Source: G963422445 sp963422445
GTDB taxonomy: Bacteria > Pseudomonadota > Alphaproteobacteria > Thalassobaculales > Thalassobaculaceae
Assembly (NCBI GenBank): GCA_963422445.2
Contig: OY729512.2
Coordinates: 6,448,001 to 6,512,000, forward strand
DNA: 64,000 bases
Reading direction: 5' to 3'
Both the position numbers and the translations under genes were made by a program. Position 1 is the stretch's first letter. Each line of letters starts with the position of its first letter. The notes under the pieces are model-generated. The model was not told where the DNA came from. It did no database searches and was given only the letters and a program-made list of their open reading frames with translations. Below, piece after piece: positions 1 to 10,001 of the stretch.

Positions 1-16
1 CCAGAAGGATCCGGCC

Positions 17-1243
17 ATGTCTCAGCGAGACGAGATCGCGCAAACGGATATGCGACTCGCGTACCTGGCGTTGATCCTCGGCGGATTGATCGTCGCGCTG
101 TCGTTCGGAATTCGCTCGGGTTTCGGACTGTATCTCGGGCCGATTTCACTTGAATTCGGCTACGGTCGGGAAGTTTTTGCCCTGTCGATGGCAATCCAGA
201 ATCTGGTCTGGGGCCTCGCGCAGCCGTTCGCCGGCGCATTGGCCGACCGTTATGGTCCTTTCCGCGCCATCGCGCTCGGAAGTCTGCTCTACGCCGCCGG
301 CACCATGATGCTGGCGGTATCCAGCGCACCGTCAACGTTGCATCTCGGGGCCGGAATCCTGGTTGGCGCCGGACTTTCCGGGACTGCTGTCGGCATCATC
401 CTTGGTGCGGTCGGCCGGGTCTTCCCGAGCGAACAACGCTCCTGGGCATTGGGCATCGTCGGAGCATCGGCATCGTTCGGCCAGTTTCTCATGGTTCCGA
501 TCGGGCAGCATCTGCTGGACTCGGTCGGCTGGAGTCAGACAGCACTCATCATGGCCATGCTCAGCCTGATAATCGTTCCACTCGGGTTGGTCTTCTTGAA
601 GGTGAAGCCATCCAACGATGTGACCTCGGCGCCAGCGCAGACCGTCGGCGAAGCCCTGTCGGAAGCATTCGTCCATCCCAGTTTCTGGCTCTTGATCGCC
701 GGATTTTTCGTTTGTGGATTTCACGTCGCCTATATCGCAACGCATCTACCGTCTTATGTCGTCGACCTCGGGATGCCGGCCCAGACGGGCGCCTGGGCGC
801 TCGGTCTTGTCGGTCTTTTCAATATCATCGGATCCTACAGCGCCGGTGTTCTCGGCGGGCGGTTACCAAAAAAATATCTACTGAGTTCACTCTATCTCGC
901 GCGAGCCTTGATCATGGCGGGTTTTCTGGTGGTGCCGCCAAGCGAATTTGTCGTCTATCTCTTTGCCGCGGCCATGGGCCTAGTCTGGCTGAGCACCGTA
1001 CCGCTGACTTCCGGTCTGGTCGCCTTCATCTACGGCCCGCGCTACATGAGCATGCTGTTCGGGATCGTTTTCGTCAGTCACCAAGTCGGTGGGTTTCTTG
1101 GCGCATGGCTCGGCGGATACGTGTTCGACCTGACCGGATCCTATGTTTCGGTCTGGTGGATTTCCGTGGCGCTCGGTGCATTCTCGGCCATCATTCACTG
1201 GCCGATCCAGGAGCGGCCGGTACAACGGACCGCGGTCGCGTAA
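17..1243 (+). CDS. MFS transporter
   Basis: The 408-residue product is a polytopic inner-membrane protein with about twelve hydrophobic segments in two halves, which is the major facilitator superfamily layout. The loop after the second segment carries GALADRYG (residues 73-80), the family's motif A. A second-half glycine-rich stretch fits the CynX/monocarboxylate-like branch. The substrate cannot be read from sequence. The ATG at 17 follows AGAAGGA. It stands alone; the next gene (threonine aldolase) is convergent about 250 bp downstream, so no operon partner is visible here. Upstream context is cut by the window edge. Confidence 0.85.
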   Translation: MSQRDEIAQTDMRLAYLALILGGLIVALSFGIRSGFGLYLGPISLEFGYGREVFALSMAIQNLVWGLAQPFAGALADRYGPFRAIALGSLLYAAGTMMLAVSSAPSTLHLGAGILVGAGLSGTAVGIILGAVGRVFPSEQRSWALGIVGASASFGQFLMVPIGQHLLDSVGWSQTALIMAMLSLIIVPLGLVFLKVKPSNDVTSAPAQTVGEALSEAFVHPSFWLLIAGFFVCGFHVAYIATHLPSYVVDLGMPAQTGAWALGLVGLFNIIGSYSAGVLGGRLPKKYLLSSLYLARALIMAGFLVVPPSEFVVYLFAAAMGLVWLSTVPLTSGLVAFIYGPRYMSMLFGIVFVSHQVGGFLGAWLGGYVFDLTGSYVSVWWISVALGAFSAIIHWPIQERPVQRTAVA

Positions 1244-1491
1244 CGGCTTCCAGATATCCGATCCCGTGACCGGCGACGGGCTACCCAGCCTCGCGATACT
1301 GCCGTGACAACCATCCAGTTGCTCAACGGCAAGACTCCGCAACCACCGGCAACAGGGTCTTCCGCGTTGACAATATCTTCAATCCATTGCCACAGGATAC
1401 AAGGGTATCCAGCCGTAGCTTTTGACAAACCCGGTCGCGGCGCCGTTCCGGTGCAATTATTAGACGGGCCAAGGCCGGTTTGAAGATCAGA

Positions 1492-2517
1492 CTACGACCC
1501 GAGATGGTGCTCAAGGGCTGCACAAAGAACATCGCCGTCACGGTCATCGACGCCAAGATGGGTCACGATCCGGATCTGGCGCGCACCGAACGCACCGATA
1601 ATGCATCCGTCCGCAGCAAGCCTGTCCACCAGTTCAGCGGCTGTCGGTCCGCTCGCGTTGATATCGAAAATCACGATATTGGTTTCGACCGGAAACACCC
1701 GTTCGACACAAGGCAGCGCCTCCAGAACGGCGCCAATCCGGGCCGCCAGAGCGTGATCGTCCGCCAGGCGGCCGATATGGTGATCGAGCGCGTACAGGCA
1801 GGTTGCGGCAATGACACCCGACTGGCGCATGGCGCCGCCCCACTGCTGCTTGAAACGCCAGGCTTTGGCAATGAATTCGGCGCTCCCAGCGAGGACCGCC
1901 CCGATCGGCGCGCCGAGGCCCTTGCTGAAATCGATCCAGCAAGAGTCGAAACCGCTGGCATAGGCCTGCGCGCTGACTCCGGTCCGGACGCAAGCATTGA
2001 GTAATCGAGCCCCGTCCATATGAGTCGCCAGACCGCCAGCTCTTGCCGTCGCCGAAACGGCGCGAAGGTCGTCGAGCGGCCAGATCGCCCCGCCAGCCAA
2101 ATTGGCGGTCTGTTCGACACACACCAGGCGGGATTCCGGCATGTACCGGTTCTTCGGCCGTATCGCGCTCTCCAGAGTCTCCGCGGTAAATCGTCCGTCC
2201 GCACCGGTAACCGCACGAAGCATGACGCCACTGAGCGCAGCCGGACCGCCAGCCTCGTAATGGATGATGTGACTCAAGTCATGGGCAATCACTTCGTCGC
2301 CGTGATGGCAATGGACGCGCAACGCGATCTCGTTGCACATGGTTCCGGATGGCATAAAGACGGCGGCCTCCTTGCCCAGCAGATCCGCAACCCGCGCACA
2401 TAGCGCGTTGGTCGTCGGATCGGCATCCTTCTGTTCATCACCAAATTCTGCCGAAAGAATCGCCTCCAACATCGGTCGTGGCGGTTTCGCTCTGGTATCG
2501 CTGTAGAAATCATGCAT
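1492..2517 (-). CDS. Low-specificity L-threonine aldolase (PLP enzyme)
   Basis: The 341-residue product is a fold-type I PLP enzyme that cleaves L-threonine or L-allo-threonine to glycine and acetaldehyde. It begins with the family signature FYSDTRAKP. HMDGARLLNA (Asp168) and DFSKGLGAPIG (Lys199, the expected Schiff-base lysine) are both present. The length is normal for the family. It is convergent with the MFS gene and divergent from the UbiD gene, with about 330 bp of non-coding DNA on the promoter side. The in vivo substrate (threonine, allo-threonine or a beta-hydroxy-aspartate relative) is not determinable from sequence. Confidence 0.9.
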   Translation of the reverse strand: MHDFYSDTRAKPPRPMLEAILSAEFGDEQKDADPTTNALCARVADLLGKEAAVFMPSGTMCNEIALRVHCHHGDEVIAHDLSHIIHYEAGGPAALSGVMLRAVTGADGRFTAETLESAIRPKNRYMPESRLVCVEQTANLAGGAIWPLDDLRAVSATARAGGLATHMDGARLLNACVRTGVSAQAYASGFDSCWIDFSKGLGAPIGAVLAGSAEFIAKAWRFKQQWGGAMRQSGVIAATCLYALDHHIGRLADDHALAARIGAVLEALPCVERVFPVETNIVIFDINASGPTAAELVDRLAADGCIIGAFGARQIRIVTHLGVDDRDGDVLCAALEHHLGS

Positions 2518-2847
2518 CGAGAAAGTCCTGTATCAGGTAGAACATTGTTATCGTAACCTGGAACCGATCCAGAAGCGACGACCGAAGCGAACGACAGTTC
2601 GCCGTCTCCTGCCGCGTTACCGGATCGACCGGCCAAGGCCGACCTCGCGTTCGCTGCTTGTCGATCTGATTGTGACAAAGCCAAGCATGCATGGCAGCGT
2701 GGACTGTCTATCCGTTTGTACCCCAGGATCATCGTCGGGAACGGTCTCGCCGAACGGCTGCCTCAGGCGCTTTCGTTCGCAACTCTGGCATCCCAGCCAT
2801 GACACCGACTATCGTGATCTGCTTCAGTCTATCCACGGAACATAGCA
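2518..2847. other. Divergent intergenic region, no gene seen
   Basis: These 330 bp separate the divergently transcribed threonine aldolase and UbiD genes and must hold both promoters. I see no convincing -35/-10 pair, operator repeat or riboswitch. The short open frames here have no recognisable product. Confidence 0.5.
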
Positions 2848-4224
2848 ATGAACGAGACCTTGCCGACCCCGGCTGCACCCGTTACCGCACTTCGTGAATG
2901 GCTGGACCGGTTGGAACAGTCCGGCCGCCTCACCCGTGCCCGGCCGGGCATTCCGCTCAAGTTCACATTGGCGGCCGTTGCCAAACGTCTCGACGGACGC
3001 AAGGCCGTCATCTTCCCGAAACCGGACGGACATCCGATCCCGGTCGTCTCCGGTATTGTCTCGCGACGCAGCTGGATCGCCGAAGCCATGGGATCCGACG
3101 ATGCCAGCCTGCTCGATTGGTTTCGCAACGCCGTAAATAATCCTTTGCCGTGGCGCGAAACCGATGACATTCCAGCACAGTCCGTCATCCACAGGACCGA
3201 CATCGATCTGGCGAAAATCCTGCCGATCCCGACGCATAACGCCCATGACAACGGCGCCTACATCACCGCCGGGCTGGTCATCGCCCGCAATCCGGATACC
3301 GGCGACCAGAATGTTTCGATCAACCGGCTCCAGGTCAGCGGATCCAACCGCCTTGGCATCCTGATCCTGCCGCGCGATCTGCACCGGTTCCATGACACCG
3401 CCGAAACCCGGGGCGAAGCGCTTCCCGTGGCCATCGTCATCGGGGTCGATCCGCTAACCCTGCTGGCCAGTCAGGCAATCCTGCCGATCAATGCCGACGA
3501 ACTGATGGTCGCGGGCGCGCTGGCCGGCCAACCGCTTGATGTCGCACGTTGCGTGACCAATGACATACGAATTCCGGCACGGGCCGAGATCGTTATCGAA
3601 GGCCGCCTGCTCCCCGACGTGCGTGAAACCGAAGGGCCGTTCGGGGAGTTCCCGCAATATTATGGTCCCGCCGGCAAACGTCAGGTCATCGTTGTCGACG
3701 CCGTGACCCATCGTGACCAACCGCTGTTCCACACGATCGTGCCGGCGGCAATGGAACATCTGCTGCTTGGCGCGATTCCGCGCGAAGCATCGCTGATCGC
3801 ATTTCTGCAGCGCGCCTTTCCGGGCGTGCGCGATGTCCATCTGTCACGCGGCGGCGTCTGCCGTTATCACCTGTTCGTCAAGATCGCCAAGCGCTGGGAA
3901 GGTGAACCGCGCAACATCGTCATGGGGGCCTTTGCAGGCCATGCCGACATCAAGCAGGTCGTGATCGTGGACGAGGATGTCGATGTCCATGACCCGACCG
4001 CCGTCGAATGGGCCGTGGCAACCCGGTTTCAGGCGTCCAGCGATCTTGTGGTTGTGCCGCGTGCGCTCGGATCACGTCTCGACCCCTCCGCAGAAGACGG
4101 TCTCGTCGACAAGATGGGCCTCGATGCAACGAAACCCCTTGGTGGCGACCCTTTCCGCTATACCGTGGTTCACGTCCCGGGCGAAGACAATCCGGATCTC
4201 GAAGCCACATGGATTACGCCATAG
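2848..4224 (+). CDS. UbiD-family (prenyl-FMN dependent) decarboxylase
   Basis: The 458-residue protein belongs to the UbiD superfamily, which reversibly decarboxylates aromatic or alpha,beta-unsaturated acids using prenylated FMN. Arg160 in NVSINRLQ lies where the family binds the cofactor. The acidic motif of Glu260, Glu262 and Glu267 around EGPFGEFPQYYG is intact. The length matches the family. No UbiX-type prenyltransferase is in this window, so the cofactor must come from elsewhere. The DMSP lyase gene follows 90 bp downstream on the same strand and may be co-transcribed. The substrate is unknown: ubiquinone biosynthesis is possible, but these shorter paralogues are often catabolic. Confidence 0.88.
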   Translation: MNETLPTPAAPVTALREWLDRLEQSGRLTRARPGIPLKFTLAAVAKRLDGRKAVIFPKPDGHPIPVVSGIVSRRSWIAEAMGSDDASLLDWFRNAVNNPLPWRETDDIPAQSVIHRTDIDLAKILPIPTHNAHDNGAYITAGLVIARNPDTGDQNVSINRLQVSGSNRLGILILPRDLHRFHDTAETRGEALPVAIVIGVDPLTLLASQAILPINADELMVAGALAGQPLDVARCVTNDIRIPARAEIVIEGRLLPDVRETEGPFGEFPQYYGPAGKRQVIVVDAVTHRDQPLFHTIVPAAMEHLLLGAIPREASLIAFLQRAFPGVRDVHLSRGGVCRYHLFVKIAKRWEGEPRNIVMGAFAGHADIKQVVIVDEDVDVHDPTAVEWAVATRFQASSDLVVVPRALGSRLDPSAEDGLVDKMGLDATKPLGGDPFRYTVVHVPGEDNPDLEATWITP

Positions 4225-4314
4225 ACGCAGGCAAGCACGGCGCCGCATTGCGCCGGCCGCCTGAATGCCGCACTCTCACCGCGTTACCGTAATCACTCTG
4301 CTTGGGCACCCGTC

Positions 4315-4935
4315 ATGCCGGAAACCCGCGATCCCGATATCAATGCGCTGCTTCAGGCTCACCGGACAGTCGTTGCGGCGGAAACCGACTCACCCTCGAC
4401 ATCCTTCTTCATGCGTTGTCATGAGGCTCTTGCAGTGCCGGGGGCAGTCAATCCGGACCCGGATCCGCGACGCTATCCAGTTTGCGACCATCTCGAAGCC
4501 GGCCTCGCGGCAACCGCCGCTGCATCACCCGCCATGGCGGACCTCACTAGCGCTTTCCGGCGCCTCGCGCCCCGTCTTGGCTGGCGTCTCCGCGAGAGCG
4601 TTGTCTCCGAGGACCCGCGTTTTGCCGATGGTCACGCCAATGCAGTCATCATTGGCGATGATGGTCTTGAGAGGCACCCGGATGTCCGCCTCGGGATCAG
4701 TCTTGTAGCCCCCGGTATCACCTACCCCGATCACCGGCATCCACCTGAAGAGGGGTATCTGGTGATGAGCGGTGGCAGTTGGCGGCAGGATCATGGCCAG
4801 TGGGTCTATCGCGCACCCGGGGAGACCGTTCACAACATCCCCGATATCTGGCACGCCATGCAGTCTGGCAAGACCCCGCTTCTGGCGCTCTGGATGCTGT
4901 GGACTCGCGATATTGCATATTCCGCGCCTCGCTGA
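4315..4935 (+). CDS. dddQ: Cupin DMSP lyase, DddQ-like
   Basis: The 206-residue protein matches the dimethylsulfoniopropionate lyase cupin family, which cleaves DMSP to dimethyl sulfide and acrylate. Tyr137, His140, His142, Glu146, Tyr148 and His180 have the same spacing as the metal-binding and catalytic set known in DddQ (Tyr120, His123, His125, Glu129, Tyr131, His163). The second cupin motif is HNIPDIWHAM, followed by PLLALWMLW. The length fits DddQ (about 200 aa) better than DddL. It follows the UbiD gene on the same strand. No acrylate-utilisation genes (acuI, acuN/K) are adjacent. The ATG lacks a strong Shine-Dalgarno. Family assignment is strong; activity is inferred. Confidence 0.88.
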   Translation: MPETRDPDINALLQAHRTVVAAETDSPSTSFFMRCHEALAVPGAVNPDPDPRRYPVCDHLEAGLAATAAASPAMADLTSAFRRLAPRLGWRLRESVVSEDPRFADGHANAVIIGDDGLERHPDVRLGISLVAPGITYPDHRHPPEEGYLVMSGGSWRQDHGQWVYRAPGETVHNIPDIWHAMQSGKTPLLALWMLWTRDIAYSAPR

Positions 4936-5040
4936 ACGACAAGACGGCGTCACACCAATGCTGTTCAATCTTGACCTGTTGTGCGGATAAAAGACTCCGG
5001 TCTTCTTACGGCAGACATTCGGACTTGTGACAACCGCACC

Positions 5041-5072
5041 ATGCGGACACCGCACCGCCTGAGTGTCCGCAT
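5041..5072. promoter_or_regulatory. 10-bp inverted repeat (hairpin)
   Basis: ATGCGGACAC (5041-5050) and GTGTCCGCAT (5063-5072) form a perfect 10-bp stem with a 12-nt loop, about 105 bp after the DMSP lyase stop. No T-run follows, so it is either a weak terminator or a protein-binding site. The rest of 4936-5312 shows nothing I can name. Confidence 0.4.
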
Positions 5073-5395
5073 TATTCGTACGGCGGTCACATATCGACAG
5101 AGTTCAGGAGACAGCCCCGAACGCGAACGGATTGGCCGGGACCGCCTGGCATTTGACCCACCCAGCACGCCTGCCGGACGCTCGGTCTGGTTGCGATGAC
5201 AGCCAGGTTCGACGGAATCGCACCGAAACGCACCATACGGTATGTTGTGAGCTGAACGGAGCGGATCGCATGGCAATGCTGGTCCGGCAAGGCCACCGCC
5301 TTCGGAGCCCTCATGCCGACATCCTGGCCCCTCATTCCTTACGGCATGGCCGAGTTCGCAGACATTCGCCGGACAGGCCAACTGTATGTGGACAA

Positions 5396-7387
5396 CCCAT
5401 CTTTGCCATTTTTTTGGCCGGTTCGGCTGATTTTGGTGTGCCTTGGCCCTTAACATATTGATTTTGAGTGATTATGGTTTCTGAAGTCCATTGTAGTGCC
5501 ATAATATTTCGAGGTGGGTCGGGGAGTCCTTGACAGCCCACAAACAGTCCGTGACCCTGCAGCCATGGTTATCCGCAAGACCTTCACCGGTCGCGGAGAC
5601 GGTGGCGAGCGCTATGCTACCTACTGCTTCGTTGCGCAGCGAACGGATCGACGGAAGGGTGCGGCAGGTCACGCTTTTCAATTTCGGCGCAGACTTCGGT
5701 GTGCCCGAGGAGCAATGGCGCAACCTGGCGCTTCTGATCGAAACCCTTCTCGCCGGCAGCGAGCCGCTGCTGGAGCCGGCTCCCGCCCTGCGCCCCGTCG
5801 CCGAGGACATCGTTTGGCGGGTTCACGCCCGCGGTACTCGGCGCATCGCGGCCCAGCGCTGCGGGCGATGTGGCCACGGTTCGTCTCGACAGCCTGTCTC
5901 ACGAACAGGTCCGCTCGGTGGGCTGTGAGCGCCTGTCTCTCGCCGCGCGCGACGACCTTCGCTTCATCGAGACGCTGCAGAGGCTGGGCGAAAGTGAGCG
6001 CGACGCACGCATCGCGGCGGCCCTGGTGGTCACGCACATGATCAATCCCTCCCGTGAGCACGACCAGCGCGAGCCTGGAGTTGCTGGAGGTCGATCGCGG
6101 CACGTCGCTCACGCTCAGCAAGCGCGACCGCATCGGCGATTTCTTGTGGCGTCACCGTGCCGCGCTTGAAGAGGCGCTTTGCGCCTGGGAGCGCGATCTC
6201 TTCGATATCCCCGACACCATCGTCTTCCTGGATCTGACCAACACCCACATGACCGGACGGCCCGGCTCTCCGCTCGCCCGGGTCGGGCGTTCGAAGCAGA
6301 GGCGCGACGCCTGTCCGATCGTGACCCTGGCTCTATCGCCGACCCAGGCCGGCGTCCCGCAGCACAGCGAGATCCTGCCCGGCACCCTCTCCGAGCCGGC
6401 CACATTCGCCGACCCCGTCGGGCGACTGGAACGTCAGGCGAGCGGCCGCAACGCCCCAAACCCACGGTCATCATGGACGCGGGCCTCTCCACCGAGACCA
6501 ACCTCGCCTGGCTGCGGGCACGCGGTTATCACGGGATCACCGTTCGCCGCGGCGTCTCGGCGCCACCAGGCCACCAGGCCCGCGCCTGGCGTCTCGAGGC
6601 AGGTGACGACGAAGCGCATCGGTGCGTCTGGAGCCATGAGCGCCAGCACAAGGACGCGGCCGTGCTGGCCCGTCAGCGCCGGACCTTCGAGGACGCCATG
6701 TGCGCCCTGCATGACGGGCTGTCGAAGAAGATCAAGAAGCTGGGTCGGCTGAAGGAAAGGGACAGGCGTGTCCACCGCCAGTACGACATCGAGGTGGAGC
6801 CCGTAGAGAAGGGGCGGGCCGGCGCCGTCCGCTGGAGACGCAACGCCCTCCATGCCGAGCGCGGCCGGCAGGCGGGCATCTATGTGCTGCGCACCAGCCC
6901 CGTCGAGTGGGACCTTGAAACCGTGGTCCGAACCGACTGGACGCTCACCGAGCTCGAGGCCACCGTCCGAAGCCTGACATCCGAAATCGGCCTGCGCCCG
7001 GTCTGGCATAGTAAGACCGCGCGCATCGCCGCCCACCTGTTCATCGCCGTCCTCGCCGACCACGCGGTTCATCTGCTGCGAACCCGCCTGGCGGCGCACG
7101 GCTTGCATGACCGCTGGAGTACGGCCCGCGACAAGCTCGCGGGCTCGGTGCGCCTCACCTCCACCATCCGGAAGGTTGGCGGAAACCGGATCGTCATGCG
7201 CCAGGACGCGTGCGCCATCGCGCAGGCGGCGGACCTCACCGTGGATCCCCACAGGCGCCGGGCAGTGCTCCCGGGAGTGTAGAAATGAGCGCGCAAACGT
7301 AGTGCCATAATCCCAGAAGGACCAAAAACTTAGACCATCATCGCAGCTACTTAGACCTCCCGCGCGCAACAAAATGGCAAAGATGGG
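5396..7387 (+). mobile_element. IS1634-family insertion sequence (degenerate)
   Basis: CCCATCTTTGCCAT at 5396-5409 is repeated in inverse at 7374-7387, with similarity running a few bases further inward. GGACAA occurs at 5390-5395 and 7386-7391, a 6-bp target duplication overlapping the last two G of the right end. The length (about 1990 bp) and 6-bp duplication fit IS1634. It sits inside the AAA-ATPase/PD-(D/E)XK gene at the codons for VDK. Confidence 0.8.
5530..7282 (+). pseudogene. IS1634-family transposase, frameshifted
   Basis: Transposase segments appear in order in different frames. DGRVRQVTLFNFGADFGVP lies near 5650. RLSLAARDD... follows at about 5935, then IVFLDLTNTHMTG near 6220. 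ILPGTLSEPATF comes next, followed by VIMDAGLSTETNLAWL at about 6468 (second catalytic Asp region). The C-terminal part runs in frame to 7282 with HLFIAVLADHAVHLLR. At least three frame changes separate these blocks, so no functional protein can be made. Confidence 0.8.
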
Positions 7388-7646
7388 ACAAGACCCGTTT
7401 ATCCGCGCCCTGGAGACGGTACGCCACGCGTTCCTCATCCGCCCCCGCCAGTTCGGCAAGATCTGCTGGCTGTCGGTGCTCGAGAACTACTACGACCGCA
7501 ACACCGCCGATGCCTTCGAGACCCTGTTCGGCGGCACTGACATCGGCCGCAACCCGACGCCAAAGCGCAACCGCCATGTCGTCTTGCGGTTCGATTTCTC
7601 GGCGTTCGAGGACTCTCTGGAAACGCTTCGTGAAGAATTTGAAGAA

Positions 7647-7757
7647 ACCGGTTATGCACGTGACTCCGGTGAAACGCACATGTAGCGTTTGGTGTACCGG
7701 AAATAGTCGACTCCGGGGGCAACATCGTGTGCCACCGGAGTCATTTGTATAAGCGGT
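7647..7757. mobile_element. MITE type A, copy 1 (111 bp)
   Basis: The element begins ACCGGTTATGCACGTG and ends in the inverse form ...ATAAGCGGT, with about 25-bp terminal inverted repeats. It is flanked by an 8-bp direct duplication, TTGAAGAA, at 7639-7646 and 7758-7765. It carries no gene. Its ends match those of the IS1595-family element at 46798-47847. It splits the AAA-ATPase-like gene after LREEFEE; taking out 119 bp rejoins the frame. Confidence 0.92.
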
Positions 7758-8854
7758 TTGAAGAATACTGTACCAAGAGTCTCGACGAGACCTTGCTCAA
7801 TCATCCGGACATGTTCAGCGAGGATGCGAAACAACACATTCTCGGTCCGCCGACGATTCACCGCAAGCTCAACCGGCTGTTTGTCACCGCCCGGCGCCAG
7901 AAGATTTCTTTGTATGTGCTGATCGACGGGTACGACAACTTCGCCAACACCGTGCTGGTGCACCACGGTGAGCCGGCTTATCAGACATTCACCCATGGCG
8001 ACGGCTTCTATCGCAGTGTCTTCGCCGCCATCAAGGCCGGCGTGACCCGCAGAGGCATCGAGCGGCTGTTCGTCACCGGGGTTTCGCCGGTCACAATGGA
8101 CGACGTGACCAGCGGTTTCAACATCGGAACCGATATTAGCCTGGAGCCCGAATTCGACGAGATGCTCGGCTTCACCGAAACCGAGGTGCGCGACCTGCTG
8201 GAGACATACCGGAATCACAGCGCGTTCGACCGGGACATCGAGGCCATCCTCGACCTCATGCGCGAATGGTATGATGGCTACCGCTTTGCCCGGCAGGCCG
8301 GAACGAGTGTCTACAACACCGACATGGTGCTGTATTTTCTGAGAAAGTCCGTCCCGAACAAGCCGTTTCCAGACGAGCTGATCGGCAGAAACGTGCGTAT
8401 CGATTACGGCAAGCTTCGACATCTCCTCGTGGTGAACCGGCAGGCCAACCTCAATGGCAATTTCGACATGCTGCGCGACATCATCGCCGATGGTGGGGCG
8501 AAAACACCGATCACCGACAGCTTTCCTCTCGAACGACTGGCCGACCGGGAGAACTTCCTATCTCTGCTGTATTATTTCGGGCGGTTGAGCATCTACGGCA
8601 GTGATCGCGGCATCCCCGATCTCGCAATCCCGAACCAGACCCCGCCCAGCGCCTGATATACGGCTATCTGCGCGATGCCTGGAAGGGCGCAGGGCTGTTC
8701 TCGACAGACATACACCAATTTATCCTCCTGATGGGCGACATGGCGTACGCCGGGACATGGCGGCCAGCCTTCGAGTATCTGAGCGAGGCCCTCGCCTGGC
8801 AGACCAGAATCCACGACTATATGTTCGGCGAGAAACTCGTACAGATCTTCCTAG

Positions 8855-9698
8855 ATAGTGTCGTCACGAAATACCAGCCCAGAGCGCCAGACACCGAATC
8901 TGCACCGCGGCGAGGAACGATGCGGCATTCTTGGCGTATCGCGTGGCAATCCCACGCCAGCGCTTGAGCCACAGAAAGGCGTTCTCCACCAAATGCCGGT
9001 GCCGGTAGAGATGGACATCATACGCTCTGGGGTGCTGGCGGTTGCGCTTCGGCGGAACCACTGGAATGCCTTCATGCTCCTCACAATAAGACAGGATGGC
9101 ATTCGTGTCATAGGCCTTGTCCGCCAACAAATACTCGGCATCTATCCCTTCAATCAGCTCGACCGCTTGACTGCAATCTGCTGCCGTCCCCTCGGTCACC
9201 AACACCCGCACCGGCATCCCATGCGCGTCCACAGCCAGGTGCAGTTTCGTGTTCAGCCCCCTTTTGTGCGATCCATCGCCTGATTGCCGCCGACCGCACC
9301 GCTCGCATGGGGATGGACCTTGAGATGACTGGCGTCAATCATCAGCCACTCATCGTCCGGCTCATCCACCAGAGGCTCCAGCAACGCCCCCCAGAGCCCC
9401 TTGTCCCGCCAGCGACAGAACCGACGATGGGTAGTTTTCCAGTCTCCATAGTCTGGCGGCACATCACGCCAGGGAGCGCCGGTACGCAGAATCCAGAAGA
9501 TCGCATTAATGAACCGTCGATTATCCTGCGCCACCCCACCCCAACGTCCCGCTCGGCCAGGCAGATGAGGCTCCAACAACAGCCAGACCCTGTCCGAAAT
9601 GTCGTGACACCGATGAGCCATTCCCATGAGTCGCCTCCAGGAACCATCGAGTGAGTTCGATAGATAGGACAGATGAACATCACTCATGACGACACTAT
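8855..9698 (-). mobile_element. IS5-family (IS427-like) insertion sequence, copy A
   Basis: This 844-bp element has terminal inverted repeats ATAGTGTCGTCA / TGACGACACTAT and is flanked by CTAG at 8851-8854 and 9699-9702, the likely 4-bp target duplication. Copy B (16938-17778) has the same ends and the same flanking CTAG. Deleting the element plus one CTAG restores the nuclease gene as QIFLAVHLGLAEYF. Confidence 0.9.
8864..9687 (-). CDS. IS5-family transposase, two overlapping frames (likely -1 frameshift)
   Basis: The first frame (9253-9687) encodes the N-terminal helix-turn-helix and first catalytic region (DEWLMIDASHLKVHPHASGA). It ends at a stop just after an A-AAA-GGG run. The second frame (from about 9262 down to 8864) continues with LNTKLHLAVD..., DKAYD and HLVENAFLWLKRWRG, which supply the remaining catalytic Asp and Glu. 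The slippery run and -1 register fit the programmed frameshift typical of IS427-group elements, so this copy may be functional. The precise start (ATG at 9687 or an internal one) is uncertain. Confidence 0.75.
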
Positions 9699-10001
9699 CT
9701 AGCGGTGCATCTCGGTCTGGCGGAATATTTTCTGATCCGGTCCGAATACGAATTGAACAAGGGCTATGCGGATATCTACCTCGAACCGGATCTGGCCCGG
9801 TTTCCCGACATGGCGCATGGCTACGTGATCGAGCTGGAATATCTAAAGCACAGCGAGATCAGAGACCAGGGCAGACAAGTGGCGGCAGCGCTGGCAGATG
9901 CGCAGGAGCACGGAGATATCTGGCCGACGCGACCCTATGGCGCCGCCATCCAACGGCGCAGCATGTCGGTCTGGCGGTCGTGTTCCGGGGCTGGGATCTA
10001 G

